From HGM04593 sp045588485 (GTDB lineage Bacteria; Bacteroidota; Bacteroidia; Bacteroidales; Bacteroidaceae), in the NCBI GenBank assembly GCA_045588485.1, contig JAZNEI010000039.1, forward strand, positions 48,258-112,257: a stretch of 64,000 nt of DNA. The letters run 5' to 3'. This document shows positions 15,768-25,343 of this stretch, in pieces. Below the pieces are notes generated by a model, which was not told where the DNA came from, searched no databases, and saw nothing but the letters and a program-made list of their open reading frames with translations. The translations under genes and the position numbers were made by a program. How positions within the stretch are numbered: the first letter of the stretch is position 1; every line of letters begins with the position of its first letter.

Positions 15768-16757
15768 TTACGGTATTCTCTTCAATATTGTGTTACGCAA
15801 CATAATCTCTACCAAAAGAGCTGCGAATGCTATTATAGCAAAAATAAGATACTCCTCTTCGCGTGTAGAAAACTCTTTGACATTCAGCTTGGTACGTTCA
15901 AGTTTATCTATCTGTTCATAAACCTCTTTCAGTTTGGTGTTGCTTGTTGCTCTGTAGTAATCGCCATCGGTAATATCGGCAATCTTATTAAGAGTATTCT
16001 CGTCTATCTCTACGGGAACATTTATAACCTGACCGCCATAATAGGGATAAGGAGCTTCACCGTTTTTTCCTACACCAATCGTATAGACTCTTACACCAAA
16101 TTGTTTGGCAATTTCGGCCGACATTTCGGGTGAAATCTCACCGCTGTTGTTCGAACCATCAGTAAGCAATATAATCACTTTAGATTTGGCCTTGCTATCC
16201 TTCAGGCGGCTTACAGCATTGGCAATACCCATTCCAATGGCTGTACCATCTTCAATTATTCCTTCTGCCGCAATATCGCACTTCACCGAGTTTAGCATAT
16301 TCAACAACACCGAGTGATCTATTGTCAAGGGACATTGTGTAAAGCTCTCGCCGGCAAAGATGGTAAGACCGATATTATCGTTCGGGCGGCCATTGATGAA
16401 CTCGGCAGCCACCTGCTTGGCAGCCTCTATTCTGTTGGGTTTAAAATCCATAGCCAACATACTTGTAGAAACGTCCATAGCCAACATTATATCTATTCCC
16501 TCTACTTCGGTATTCTGCCAACGGTTGGTCGACTGAGGACGTGCAAGCACGATTATCACCATCGAGATAGTTATTACACGTAATACGAATGGTAGGTGCA
16601 AAAGATAATTCTTATAGCTTTTTACACCTTTCAGATATGGCAATGCCGTTGATACTTTCATCGACGGGTTGGCGTGTCGCCCCTTTAGAATATACCATAC
16701 GATATATCCTATAAGCGGTATAAACAGAAGCAGATAGCCTATATTAAGTAGAACCAT
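15768..16757 (-). CDS. batA: Aerotolerance VWA protein BatA
   Basis: 329 aa. Membrane segments at about 6-24 and 58-75, a VWA domain at about 88-280 with MIDAS motif AMDVSTSMLAMD and GTAIGMGIANAV, and a C-terminal helix at about 300-320. It is a paralogue of BatB from the next gene: same fold and layout, modest identity by eye. In the Bacteroides model BatA and BatB form a membrane complex. Ten-nt spacings on both sides show tight operon packing. Confidence 0.9.
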   Translation of the reverse strand: MVLLNIGYLLLFIPLIGYIVWYILKGRHANPSMKVSTALPYLKGVKSYKNYLLHLPFVLRVITISMVIIVLARPQSTNRWQNTEVEGIDIMLAMDVSTSMLAMDFKPNRIEAAKQVAAEFINGRPNDNIGLTIFAGESFTQCPLTIDHSVLLNMLNSVKCDIAAEGIIEDGTAIGMGIANAVSRLKDSKAKSKVIILLTDGSNNSGEISPEMSAEIAKQFGVRVYTIGVGKNGEAPYPYYGGQVINVPVEIDENTLNKIADITDGDYYRATSNTKLKEVYEQIDKLERTKLNVKEFSTREEEYLIFAIIAFAALLVEIMLRNTILKRIP

Positions 16758-16763
16758 ATTCTA

Positions 16764-17834
16764 TTATATAAAAATATTGTACAAATCCATTATCAGCAAC
16801 ACAAGCAGCACTATCGACATAGCCGACAGCAGTGCAATACCGGCAAGCAACAGATGTTTCTCCCTCGCCGAACGCTTATTCACCACACGAAGTTCGGTTG
16901 GCTTTTGCGCCTCTTCTCCTGTATCAGACTTTGTGCTTTCTACAAATTCAATAATTCCCATCAGACTACGGTCGTTCTCGTTCATGGGTGGATTATACTT
17001 TGCAAACTTCACAAGGTCGGCTGTAGAAAGAATTTCTTGTAACTCTCTAATAGCATCTTTATCAACATGTTTCTTAAGACTATCGAGTATCTCATCGCTT
17101 GTCATCTCTGTTGCATTGATTCCGAATCGCTCATTCATATACTGACGCAAAGCATCTGTTATGGCAGTGTAGAACTCTTTATAGTTGCTCATACTGCGCC
17201 AATCGGTGTCATTTTTTATTCTCTCAAGTTCATTTATTGCAGCAACGTGAGCAGGAATCTTTGGAGCAATCTTAATTATCCTTATTATAGGTTTATTATT
17301 GCGATATGAGATAATAACCCATACAAGGGCAGCTACAAAAATAATCAGCAGAACCGAGTAGATAACACTGTGCTTTACATCCTGCCATTCGAGTGGAATC
17401 TGCCAGATATCTTTCGGACCGAAAAATTGGTCGACATTTGCCGTATCTACAGGAAATGTGTAAACGGCCATAGCCAACTCCTGTGAATAGTAGGAATCGT
17501 CCTCTACCACTACTTCAAAAGGCGGAATTACATATAGTGCTGTATCAAAGGATGTTACGGTGTACTCTTGCGTTACCGAAAAACGTTTGCCATCATTGAG
17601 CGCAACTGTGTCTATGCTACGTTCCAATATCTCGACACCTTTTACAATCTCCTTGTCAAAGGCTGGCATAACAAGACGCTTGTCGGCATCGCAGCTGACA
17701 ACCAACTTTATCTTTGCCTGTTGTCCTATAAAGCGCTGAACCGAGTCTATCTCGGCATTTACGATAACACTCTGTGCCTGCACCGAGGTAAAGAGCATCG
17801 ACAACAAAAACAATATAGAAAATATTCTCTTCAT
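16764..17834 (-). CDS. Bat-operon membrane protein (BatD-like N-terminus, DUF4381-like)
   Basis: 356 aa. Signal peptide (MKRIFSILFLLSMLFTSVQA), a short BatD-like beta domain in the periplasm (SVIVNAEIDSVQRFIGQQAK), a transmembrane helix at about 155-175, a cytoplasmic helical domain (about 190-310, with FYTAITDALRQYMNERFGI resembling the DUF4381/BatD C-terminal region), and a final helix (about 330-352). It sits between the DUF58 gene and batA, where bat operons commonly carry one extra protein. I do not assign a bat letter. Probably a structural partner of BatA/BatB. Confidence 0.75.
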   Translation of the reverse strand: MKRIFSILFLLSMLFTSVQAQSVIVNAEIDSVQRFIGQQAKIKLVVSCDADKRLVMPAFDKEIVKGVEILERSIDTVALNDGKRFSVTQEYTVTSFDTALYVIPPFEVVVEDDSYYSQELAMAVYTFPVDTANVDQFFGPKDIWQIPLEWQDVKHSVIYSVLLIIFVAALVWVIISYRNNKPIIRIIKIAPKIPAHVAAINELERIKNDTDWRSMSNYKEFYTAITDALRQYMNERFGINATEMTSDEILDSLKKHVDKDAIRELQEILSTADLVKFAKYNPPMNENDRSLMGIIEFVESTKSDTGEEAQKPTELRVVNKRSAREKHLLLAGIALLSAMSIVLLVLLIMDLYNIFI

Positions 17835-17876
17835 TTATCTGCAATCACTTATAATAAGTTTCTGATATTACAGTAA

Positions 17877-18746
17877 TTAACCACGCTGTGCAAACAGTGT
17901 CATAAGAGCTTTGACATAATCCTCATCGGTACGTACCGAAACAGAATCTACCCTGCTCTTTTTTAGAATAACCGAAAGTGTCTCGCGTTGCTGCTGCCAC
18001 CACTCGCGCTGTGCTCTCTGCACCTTCGCCGATGAGGTATCGATATACATCTCTTGCCCAGTTTCGGCATCCATCACCTTCATAAGACCTATGCTCGGTA
18101 ATTCAACCAATCGACGATCGTATACCTGCAAGGCAACAACATCGTGTTTCCGATTGGCTATGGTTAATGCATTCTGATAATCAGGTTCGGATATGAAATC
18201 ACTCATTATAAACGCAGTACAACGTTTCTTTAAAGCATTGGTCAAGAACTCAAGCGGTACTTTTATATCGGTCTTTCCACTTTGTGGCTCAAAGTTCAGC
18301 AGCTCGCGAATGATATAAAGAATATGCTTTCTGCCCTTTTGAGGCGGTATAAATTTCTCTATTCTATCCGAGAAGAATATCACACCAATCTTATCGTTAT
18401 TCTGTATTGCAGCAAAAGCAATGGTGGCTGCAATCTCGGTAATCATATCTCGTTTGGTCTGTTTCACTGTACCAAAATCAAGACTGTTCGACACGTCGAT
18501 AAGCAACATCACAGTAAGCTCACGCTCCTCTTCAAAGACCTTTACGTATGGTTTATTGAAACGCGCAGTCACATTCCAGTCGATATCGCGCATATCATCG
18601 CCATACTGATACTCTCGCACCTCGCTGAAGGACATACCACGACCTTTAAAGGCACTATGGTACTGTCCTGCAAAAATATTGTAGGACAGTCCTCGGGTCT
18701 TTATCTCAATCTTACGTACTCTCTTTATAAGCTCCGTGGTCTCCAT
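17877..18746 (-). CDS. DUF58 protein of the MoxR/Bat operon
   Basis: 289 aa soluble protein. The DUF58 core is at MRDIDWNVTARFNKPYVKVF (about 51-70), followed by a VWA-like segment with LLIDVSNSLDFG, a DxSxS MIDAS-type motif. DUF58 genes almost always follow moxR and are thought to recruit the ATPase to VWA clients. It starts 9 nt after moxR. Confidence 0.9.
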   Translation of the reverse strand: METTELIKRVRKIEIKTRGLSYNIFAGQYHSAFKGRGMSFSEVREYQYGDDMRDIDWNVTARFNKPYVKVFEEERELTVMLLIDVSNSLDFGTVKQTKRDMITEIAATIAFAAIQNNDKIGVIFFSDRIEKFIPPQKGRKHILYIIRELLNFEPQSGKTDIKVPLEFLTNALKKRCTAFIMSDFISEPDYQNALTIANRKHDVVALQVYDRRLVELPSIGLMKVMDAETGQEMYIDTSSAKVQRAQREWWQQQRETLSVILKKSRVDSVSVRTDEDYVKALMTLFAQRG

Positions 18747-18755
18747 ATACAGTAA

Positions 18756-19751
18756 TTAGGGCACCTCGACTTTATTCAGTATCTGACTTACTATTTCATC
18801 TGATGTCATATTGCTTGCCTCGGCCTCGTAACTGAGTCCTATTCTGTGACGCAACACGTCATGGGCAACAGCACGTACGTCCTCGGGGATTACATATCCG
18901 CGACGTTTTATGAAAGCGTAGGCGCGTGCAGCCAATGCAAGGTTTATCGACGCACGGGGCGAACCTCCGAAAGCAATCATATCTTTAAGTTCTTTCATTC
19001 CATACTTATCGGGATAACGTGTTGCGAATACGATATCAGCAATATACTGCTCTATTTTCTCATCCAGATAGACTTTGCGCACCACCTTGCGTGCCTCGAT
19101 AATCTCCTTAGGTTCAAGGATAGGACGAACGGTAACTTTCTCACCTGTGATGTTCTGACGTATGATGCGTTTCTCCTCTGAAAGTTCGGGATAACCGATA
19201 ACTACTTTCAGCATAAAACGGTCGACCTGTGCCTCGGGCAGAGGATAGGTGCCCTCCTGCTCTATCGGGTTCTGTGTGGCAAGGACAAGGAAAGGCTCGG
19301 GAAGAGAGAATGTCTCTTTGCCTATTGTCACTTGGCGTTCTTGCATAGCCTCTAGTAAGGCACTCTGTACCTTTGCCGGAGCACGGTTTATCTCATCTGC
19401 AAGCACAAAGTTGGCAAATACGGGGCCTTTATTTGGTTTGAAAGACTCGTCTTTTTGGCTGTATACCATTGTTCCTATCACATCGGCAGGCAGAAGGTCG
19501 GGGGTAAACTGTATACGGTTGAAGTCGGCATCAATAAGGCTCGATAAAGTCTTAATAGCCAATGTCTTTGCCAATCCCGGCACACCCTCAAGAAGTACGT
19601 GTCCGTCTGCAAGAAGTCCTATGAGCAGAGACTCTACAAGATGTTTCTGTCCAACAATAACCTGGTCCATTCCGGCCTGCAGATTGGTTACAAAACCACT
19701 CTGTCTTTCAATCATTTCGTTCAATTCACGAATGTCAATTGGTGCACTCAT
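18756..19751 (-). CDS. moxR: MoxR-family AAA+ ATPase
   Basis: 331 aa, full length. Walker A GVPGLAKT (about 56-63), Walker B VLADEINRAP (about 117-126), sensor 1 VLATQNPIEQEGTYPLPEAQ and the sensor-2 region PRASINLALAARAYAF are all present. It acts as a cytoplasmic chaperone for VWA/DUF58 partners encoded downstream. It is first in the operon, and a promoter candidate lies at about 19793. Confidence 0.93.
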   Translation of the reverse strand: MSAPIDIRELNEMIERQSGFVTNLQAGMDQVIVGQKHLVESLLIGLLADGHVLLEGVPGLAKTLAIKTLSSLIDADFNRIQFTPDLLPADVIGTMVYSQKDESFKPNKGPVFANFVLADEINRAPAKVQSALLEAMQERQVTIGKETFSLPEPFLVLATQNPIEQEGTYPLPEAQVDRFMLKVVIGYPELSEEKRIIRQNITGEKVTVRPILEPKEIIEARKVVRKVYLDEKIEQYIADIVFATRYPDKYGMKELKDMIAFGGSPRASINLALAARAYAFIKRRGYVIPEDVRAVAHDVLRHRIGLSYEAEASNMTSDEIVSQILNKVEVP

Positions 19752-19792
19752 ATTTCTATTTTTTTATAATATTTTTGCTTGTCAAAATTAAG

Positions 19793-19824
19793 CCTTTTCA
19801 TTAACTAAACGTGTTAATTTTCTT
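19793..19824 (-). promoter_or_regulatory. Candidate promoter of the moxR-bat operon
   Basis: Minus-strand -7 box TAATTTTG (complement CAAAATTA at 19793-19800) is about 45 nt before the moxR start. The expected -33 region reads TTTA rather than TTTG, so support is partial. Confidence 0.4.
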
Positions 19825-19874
19825 GAAAGAGACTTAATATCTGTTTGCATTAAGCAAACTTTAACTCATTATTA

Positions 19875-20969
19875 TCATTTGCGTGGTACAAGATGTGGAA
19901 TAAGCAACTCGGTACCAATCTCTAAACTATTATAATTCTTAATACCATTATAGTTTACTATATATGGCCAGAATCGCTTGTCCTCGTAATATTTAAGCGA
20001 TATTTTTGTCAACGTCTCGTCAAGTCCCACACGATGCACAGCCATTGTACCCTTTATAGAATATATCGTGGTGTCTTTTATTGTTATCTGCGCAAGAGTG
20101 AGACTGTTCATTGACTCTGTTATCACAAACTCGTCTACGACTACCGGTTGCGAAATAATAGTATCTGATGACTGCGCCTGCTTAATTGAATCATTTTCAA
20201 TTAGTTTAGATGCAATATTATTGTCATGCTCTGTCTCTTTACTTTTATTCCCAAGTAAAAAGTAGAGAACAACTGCAACGATTATTATAAATAAGGTAGA
20301 TAACGCTGCAAACATATATCCCTTATTGTTCTTTGACGATTCTACAGTTTGCTCTGGTTGTTTACGCTTTTCGTCAACCGATTCCTCGGGTGCAGCATCG
20401 TGCGCAGGCTCTTCTACTTGCTGTTCAACGGCTTGTTCCTCGGGTGCAGCATCGTGCGAAGGCTCTTCTACTTGCTGTTCAACGGCTTGTTCCTCGGGTA
20501 CAGCATCGTGTATAGGCTCTTCTACTTGCTGTTCAACGGCTTGTTCCTCGGGTGCAGCATCGTGCGCAGGCTCTTCTACTTGCTGTTCAACGGCTTGTTC
20601 CTCGGGTACAGCATCGTGCGCAGGCTCTTCTTCATCATCAACATAGTCATCATCAACCTCAACAGGCTCGAACATCGAAAAGGGCTGATTTATCTTGTCT
20701 TTCAATGTATCTGCAGGTAGGAATGTGAGTTTACGATGTCCTTTAATCTCTATCTTTTCACCGGTGTTTACATTGACACTTCCACGGCTTGCCACATCGA
20801 CCATTTTAAATGTACCTAACCCGTTAATCTTCACGATACCATCGGTCTCTAATCCCTCGACCAAGATATCGAAAAATGCTCTTGTAAAAAGTTCGGCTTT
20901 AGATGCCGGAATATTCAGATGCTTCGAGAACAAAGCATTAAAATCGGAGTGATTCAATTTTGCATCCAT
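19875..20969 (-). CDS. HU-fold/LysM membrane fusion protein with acidic repeats
   Basis: 364 aa. Residues 1-95 are an HU/IHF-like domain (NALFSKHLNIPASKAELFTR; GIVKINGLGTFKMVDVASR). Residues about 108-205 are an acidic linker with four full and one partial copies of an 18-residue unit (EPAHDAAPEEQAVEQQVE). A transmembrane helix follows at about 217-237 (YMFAALSTLFIIIVAVVLYF). The C-terminal 60 residues are a LysM-like peptidoglycan-binding domain (VHRVGLDETLTKISLKYYED, then SLEIGTELLIP). The layout would tether an HU-type module to the cell wall across the inner membrane. It starts 5 nt after the HU gene. Confidence 0.85.
   Translation of the reverse strand: MDAKLNHSDFNALFSKHLNIPASKAELFTRAFFDILVEGLETDGIVKINGLGTFKMVDVASRGSVNVNTGEKIEIKGHRKLTFLPADTLKDKINQPFSMFEPVEVDDDYVDDEEEPAHDAVPEEQAVEQQVEEPAHDAAPEEQAVEQQVEEPIHDAVPEEQAVEQQVEEPSHDAAPEEQAVEQQVEEPAHDAAPEESVDEKRKQPEQTVESSKNNKGYMFAALSTLFIIIVAVVLYFLLGNKSKETEHDNNIASKLIENDSIKQAQSSDTIISQPVVVDEFVITESMNSLTLAQITIKDTTIYSIKGTMAVHRVGLDETLTKISLKYYEDKRFWPYIVNYNGIKNYNSLEIGTELLIPHLVPRK
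20407..20638 (-). repeat. 54-bp in-frame tandem repeat in the HU/LysM gene
   Basis: The motif GGCTCTTCTACTTGCTG recurs at 20407, 20461, 20515 and 20569, with a partial fifth unit at 20623, an exact 54-bp period encoding 18 residues. Units differ by a few substitutions (A/V, A/S/I at fixed sites), which indicates recent expansion. Confidence 0.95.
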
Positions 20970-20974
20970 AAGCC

Positions 20975-21259
20975 CTACTCCTCATTATCTTTGAATTTAT
21001 CTTTCATCTTACTGCTTGGACGAAAAGAGGGTACAATCTTTGGAGGTATCAACATTCGTTGTCCCGTTTTTGGATTTACCGATATTCTCTCACGACGCAT
21101 TTTTACTTCAAAAACACCGAACCCGGAGATATTTATCTGGTCATTCTCTTTTAACCTATCAGTAAGCAGTTCAACAAGCCCATCAACAGCAGCTGTGGTC
21201 TCTGCTACCGACATCTTATTACGCTGAGCCAATTTTCCGACAAACTCTTTGTTATTCAT
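20975..21259 (-). CDS. HU family DNA-binding protein
   Basis: 94 aa, standard HU/IHF length. KMSVAETTAAVDGLVELL forms the dimerisation helices, INISGFGVFEVKMRRERIS the body, and NPKTGQRMLIPPKIVPSFRP the DNA-bending beta arm with its conserved proline. It follows rimO by 28 nt and is coupled to the HU/LysM gene downstream. Whether it forms heterodimers with the HU-like module of that protein is an open question. Confidence 0.93.
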   Translation of the reverse strand: MNNKEFVGKLAQRNKMSVAETTAAVDGLVELLTDRLKENDQINISGFGVFEVKMRRERISVNPKTGQRMLIPPKIVPSFRPSSKMKDKFKDNEE

Positions 21260-21287
21260 TTTTACTCCTTTCGACCTATGATTGCAA

Positions 21288-22589
21288 TCAAGAAACTACT
21301 CTACCCATAAGGTCGAATTCTGTTGCATCGTCTATCTTTACATTATAGAAATTGCCAATTTCCAACTCTCCATCGCTTATAGGAACAAGCACCTCGGTGT
21401 CTACATCGGGCGAGTCGAATTCTGTGCGTCCAACATAATATTCACCCTCAACACGATCGATTATAGTCTTGAATGTCTTACCTACTTTCTCGTAGTTCAG
21501 ATTCGAAGATATTCTTTGTTGAATATCCATAAGACGGTCGAGACGCTCTTGTTTTTTCTTCCGGGAAACACTGTCACGATAATTCAGTGCGGCATACGTA
21601 CCATCCTCTTCGCTGTATGAGAATGCTCCAAGGCGGTCGAATTTCGCCCATTTGACAAACTCGATAAGTTCTTCGAACTCTTTTTCGGTCTCTCCCGGGA
21701 AGCCTACCATCATAGTTGTACGCAGACAAATACCGGGAACCTCGTTACGCATTCTCTCGATCAAAGCGTATGTATCTTCTTTTGTCACCTGACGCAACAT
21801 CTTTTTGAGAATCTTTGTACTCACGTGCTGAAGTGCAATGTCAAGATATTTGCAGACATTATCCCTCTCGCGCATAACACGCAAAAGCTCATAAGGGAAA
21901 TTTGCCGGATAGGCATAGTGCAGACGAATCCACTCTACCCCTTCTATATCCGAAATTCTCTCTACAAGCTCGGCAATACTCTGCTTTTTATAAATATCGA
22001 CACCATAGAAAGTAAGTTCCTGAGCAATAATTTGGAACTCTTTCACTCCCTGAGACACAAGATAACGTACCTCGTCTAAAATCTCTTCCATTGGTCGCGA
22101 TACGTGGCTGCCTGTGATGATGGGAATAGCACAATATGCACATCGGCGGTTGCATCCCTCTGAGATTTTAAGGAAAGCATAATGACCCGGAGTTGTTATA
22201 ATACGCTCATTGGCAATCTGTGGCTTATACTCTTTTTTCAGGTCGGATAAAAGCTCGTTCCAATTGAATTTCCCATAAAAACGGTCGACCTGCGAAATCT
22301 CCTCTCGAAGTTCTTCGAGATAACGTTCCGAGAGGCATCCCATAACATAAAGACGCTCGAGGTCGCCCTCTTCTTTACGTTGGCAAAACTCAAGAATCAT
22401 ATTTATCGACTCTTCTTTTGCATCACCGATGAATCCACAGGTATTTATCACTGCTATTTCGCCCTCAGGCTCTTCGGTATCGTGCGTTACCTCGTAACCG
22501 CACTCCTGTAACTGACGCATAAGATGCTCCGAATCGACAAGATTCTTGGAGCATCCCATTGTTATTATATCAACTCTGTTTTTTATCAT
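21288..22589 (-). CDS. rimO: Ribosomal protein S12 methylthiotransferase
   Basis: 433 aa radical-SAM methylthiotransferase. N-terminal cluster cysteines are C13, C51 and C85. The radical-SAM cluster is C146, C150 and C153 (EGCNRRCAYCAIP). The C-terminal TRAM domain is at about 370-430. The VDIITMGCSKNLVDSE N-terminus is diagnostic of RimO rather than MiaB. It methylthiolates Asp88 of ribosomal protein S12. It starts 3 nt after ftsY, a linkage common in Bacteroidales. Confidence 0.95.
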   Translation of the reverse strand: MIKNRVDIITMGCSKNLVDSEHLMRQLQECGYEVTHDTEEPEGEIAVINTCGFIGDAKEESINMILEFCQRKEEGDLERLYVMGCLSERYLEELREEISQVDRFYGKFNWNELLSDLKKEYKPQIANERIITTPGHYAFLKISEGCNRRCAYCAIPIITGSHVSRPMEEILDEVRYLVSQGVKEFQIIAQELTFYGVDIYKKQSIAELVERISDIEGVEWIRLHYAYPANFPYELLRVMRERDNVCKYLDIALQHVSTKILKKMLRQVTKEDTYALIERMRNEVPGICLRTTMMVGFPGETEKEFEELIEFVKWAKFDRLGAFSYSEEDGTYAALNYRDSVSRKKKQERLDRLMDIQQRISSNLNYEKVGKTFKTIIDRVEGEYYVGRTEFDSPDVDTEVLVPISDGELEIGNFYNVKIDDATEFDLMGRVVS

Positions 22590-22592
22590 TTT

Positions 22593-23546
22593 TTATCCGA
22601 AAAGAGAATCAACAAATTCCATACGGTTAAATACCTGAAGATGGTCCATGCCCTCGCCAAGTCCTATATACTTTACAGGTATCTTGAATTGGTCGCTGAT
22701 ACCTATAACGACACCTCCTTTTGCGGTACCATCGAGTTTTGTTATTGCAAGGGATGTCACTTCGGTCGCTTTTGTAAACTGTTTTGCCTGCTCAAAGGCA
22801 TTCTGTCCTGTTGAGCCGTCAAGAACAAGAAGTACATCGTTCGGCGCATCGGGAAGCACCTTCTTCATAACATTCTTGATTTTTGTAAGCTCATTCATAA
22901 GACCCACTTTGTTATGCAGACGACCGGCAGTATCAATTATTACTACATCGGCATTATTGGCGACGGCCGATGCAAGGGTATCGTATGCCACCGATGCAGG
23001 GTCGGAACCCATATTCTGCTTAACAACGGGAACATCGGCACGACGGCCCCACTCTACAAGTTGCTCAACTGCTGCTGCACGGAACGTATCGGCCGCACCA
23101 AGATATACCTTCTTACCGGCTTTCTTGAACTGATGGGCCAATTTTCCTATTGTGGTGGTTTTTCCGACACCATTTACGCCCACTACCATAATCACATAGG
23201 GGTTACCGGGTGTTGTAGGAAAGTCGAAAGAGCCACTGTCGGCAGTGTTATTCTCCATTAGCAATTCGGCAATCTCCTCTTTCAACAGTCGGTTCAACTC
23301 CTTTGTATTCATATACTTGTCACGTGCAGCACGCGACTGTATACGCTCAATTATCTTAAGTGTTGTCTCAACACCTACGTCCGAGGTAACAAGTACTTCC
23401 TCAAGGTTATCGAGAACATCGTCATCAATTTCGGTCTTACCAACAATTGCACGTGCAATTTTGCCAAACACGCTCTCCTTGGTTTTTGATAGTCCTTGGT
23501 CGAGGACCTCTTTTTTATCTTTAGAAAAGAAACTAAAAAATCCCAT
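22593..23546 (-). CDS. ftsY: Signal recognition particle receptor FtsY
   Basis: 317 aa. Lacks the long acidic A domain, as is usual in this phylum, and begins with the MGFFSFFSKDKKE membrane-targeting stretch. The NG GTPase domain has VNGVGKTTTIGKLA, DTFRAAAVEQL, DTAGRLHN and TKLDGTAKGG. It docks SRP-ribosome complexes at the inner membrane. It is 15 nt after lepA and 3 nt before rimO. Confidence 0.96.
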   Translation of the reverse strand: MGFFSFFSKDKKEVLDQGLSKTKESVFGKIARAIVGKTEIDDDVLDNLEEVLVTSDVGVETTLKIIERIQSRAARDKYMNTKELNRLLKEEIAELLMENNTADSGSFDFPTTPGNPYVIMVVGVNGVGKTTTIGKLAHQFKKAGKKVYLGAADTFRAAAVEQLVEWGRRADVPVVKQNMGSDPASVAYDTLASAVANNADVVIIDTAGRLHNKVGLMNELTKIKNVMKKVLPDAPNDVLLVLDGSTGQNAFEQAKQFTKATEVTSLAITKLDGTAKGGVVIGISDQFKIPVKYIGLGEGMDHLQVFNRMEFVDSLFG

Positions 23547-23561
23547 AGTAATAGTAATAAT

Positions 23562-25343
23562 TTAATCAAGTTTAAGTACTGCGAGGAATGCCTTCTGTGG
23601 CACCTCTACGTTACCAATCTGCTTCATACGTTTCTTACCCTTCTTCTGTTTCTCGAGCAGTTTACGTTTTCGCGATACGTCGCCACCATAGCACTTTGCT
23701 GTCACATCCTTACGCACCTGTTTAATCGTTTCACGCGCAATAATCTTTGTACCAATGGCGGCTTGAAGCGCTACATCGAACTGCTGTCGGGGAATAAGGT
23801 CACGTAATTTCTCGCACATCTGTCGTCCAAGGCCATAGGCATTGTCGACGTGAGTAAGCGTCGAAAGAGCATCCACAGGTTCTCCGTTGAGCAGGATATC
23901 GAGTTTAATCAGTTTCGACGTGCGGTATCCGGCCGAGTGATAATCGAACGATGCGTATCCCTTTGATATACTCTTTAGTTTATCGTAGAAATCTATTACA
24001 ATCTCGCCCAATGGCAAAAGGAAGCTTATATCTACACGGTTACCGGTGATAAAATCCTGCTTCTGAAGCTCACCACGCTTGCCAAGACAAAGTGTCATAA
24101 TTGGTCCGATGTACTCGGCACGGGTAATTATGCTTGCCTGTATATATGGTTCTTCGATATGGTCTATTAATGTCTGGTCGGGCATACCGCCGGGATTATG
24201 AACTTCCTGCACACCGCCCTGCTTGTCATAAACCATATACGATACGTTGGGTACGGTGGTTATGACACTCATATCGAACTCGCGGTCGAGACGCTCCTGT
24301 ACAATCTCCATGTGCAGAAGTCCCAAAAATCCGCAACGGAATCCGAATCCCAATGCAGCCGACGACTCGGGAGTAAATGTAAGCGAAGCATCGTTAAGCT
24401 GCAGTTTCTCAAGCGACGAACGAAGGTCTTCATAATCTTCGGCATCAATAGGATATACACCCGCAAAGACCATTGGCTTTACCTCTTCGAATCCTGCAAT
24501 CGCCGAAGAACAAGGGCGTGCTATATGAGTGATTGTATCACCCACCTTAACCTCGCGAGAGGTCTTTATTCCCGAGATGATATAACCTACATCACCTGTA
24601 CGCAACTCATCACGCGGAGAAAGCTCCATCTTAAGCACTCCTACCTCATCGGCATCATACTCCTTACCGGTATTAAAGAATTTAACCTTGTCACCCTTAC
24701 GTATAACACCATTTATAACCTTGAAATAGGCAATGATTCCGCGGAACGAGTTGAATACCGAATCGAATATAAGTGCTTGCAGAGGGGCATTCTCATCACC
24801 TTTTGGCGAGGGGATACGTTCAACGACAGCCTGCAGAATCTCCTCGACTCCCATACCGGTCTTTCCCGAAGCCTCAATAATATCTTCACGGTCGCAACCA
24901 ATTAGGTCGACAATCTCATCTTTTACCTCCTCGGGCATTGCATTGACCATATCACACTTGTTTATAACAGGAATTATTTCAAGATCCTGATCTATAGCCA
25001 TATAAAGATTCGAAATTGTCTGTGCCTGCACGCCTTGTGTAGCATCTACCACCAACAGCGCACCCTCGCAGGCGGCAATAGAGCGCGACACCTCATACGA
25101 GAAGTCGACGTGTCCCGGAGTATCAATGAGATTAAGTATATATTTTTCGCCTTTGTAATTGTATTCCATCTGAATAGCGTGGCTCTTTATAGTAATTCCA
25201 CGCTCTTTCTCCAAATCCATATTATCGAGCATCTGCCCCTCGGTTACCTTGATGGTCTGCGTAAATTCGAGCAGACGGTCGGCAAGAGTAGATTTTCCGT
25301 GGTCGATGTGAGCAATAATGCAAAAGTTTCTGATTTTCTCCAT
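23562..25343 (-). CDS. lepA: Elongation factor 4 (LepA)
   Basis: 593 aa from ATG 25341-25343. The frame is open 14 codons upstream, but homologues begin with M-x-x-IRNFCIIAHIDHG, so this start is preferred. GTPase motifs AHIDHGKSTLADRLL, DTPGHVDF and NKCD are present, as is the C-terminal LepA domain. A ribosomal GTPase that back-translocates or remodels stalled ribosomes. First of the lepA-ftsY-rimO-HU-HU/LysM run. The -7-like box TATCTTCG (complement at 25424-25431) lies about 80 nt upstream. Confidence 0.96.
   Translation of the reverse strand: MEKIRNFCIIAHIDHGKSTLADRLLEFTQTIKVTEGQMLDNMDLEKERGITIKSHAIQMEYNYKGEKYILNLIDTPGHVDFSYEVSRSIAACEGALLVVDATQGVQAQTISNLYMAIDQDLEIIPVINKCDMVNAMPEEVKDEIVDLIGCDREDIIEASGKTGMGVEEILQAVVERIPSPKGDENAPLQALIFDSVFNSFRGIIAYFKVINGVIRKGDKVKFFNTGKEYDADEVGVLKMELSPRDELRTGDVGYIISGIKTSREVKVGDTITHIARPCSSAIAGFEEVKPMVFAGVYPIDAEDYEDLRSSLEKLQLNDASLTFTPESSAALGFGFRCGFLGLLHMEIVQERLDREFDMSVITTVPNVSYMVYDKQGGVQEVHNPGGMPDQTLIDHIEEPYIQASIITRAEYIGPIMTLCLGKRGELQKQDFITGNRVDISFLLPLGEIVIDFYDKLKSISKGYASFDYHSAGYRTSKLIKLDILLNGEPVDALSTLTHVDNAYGLGRQMCEKLRDLIPRQQFDVALQAAIGTKIIARETIKQVRKDVTAKCYGGDVSRKRKLLEKQKKGKKRMKQIGNVEVPQKAFLAVLKLD

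Noticed and set aside
20326..20720. Plus-strand Ser/Cys-rich repeat ORFs
   Set aside because: They are antisense to the 54-bp repeat of the HU/LysM gene, which has clear domains on the minus strand.
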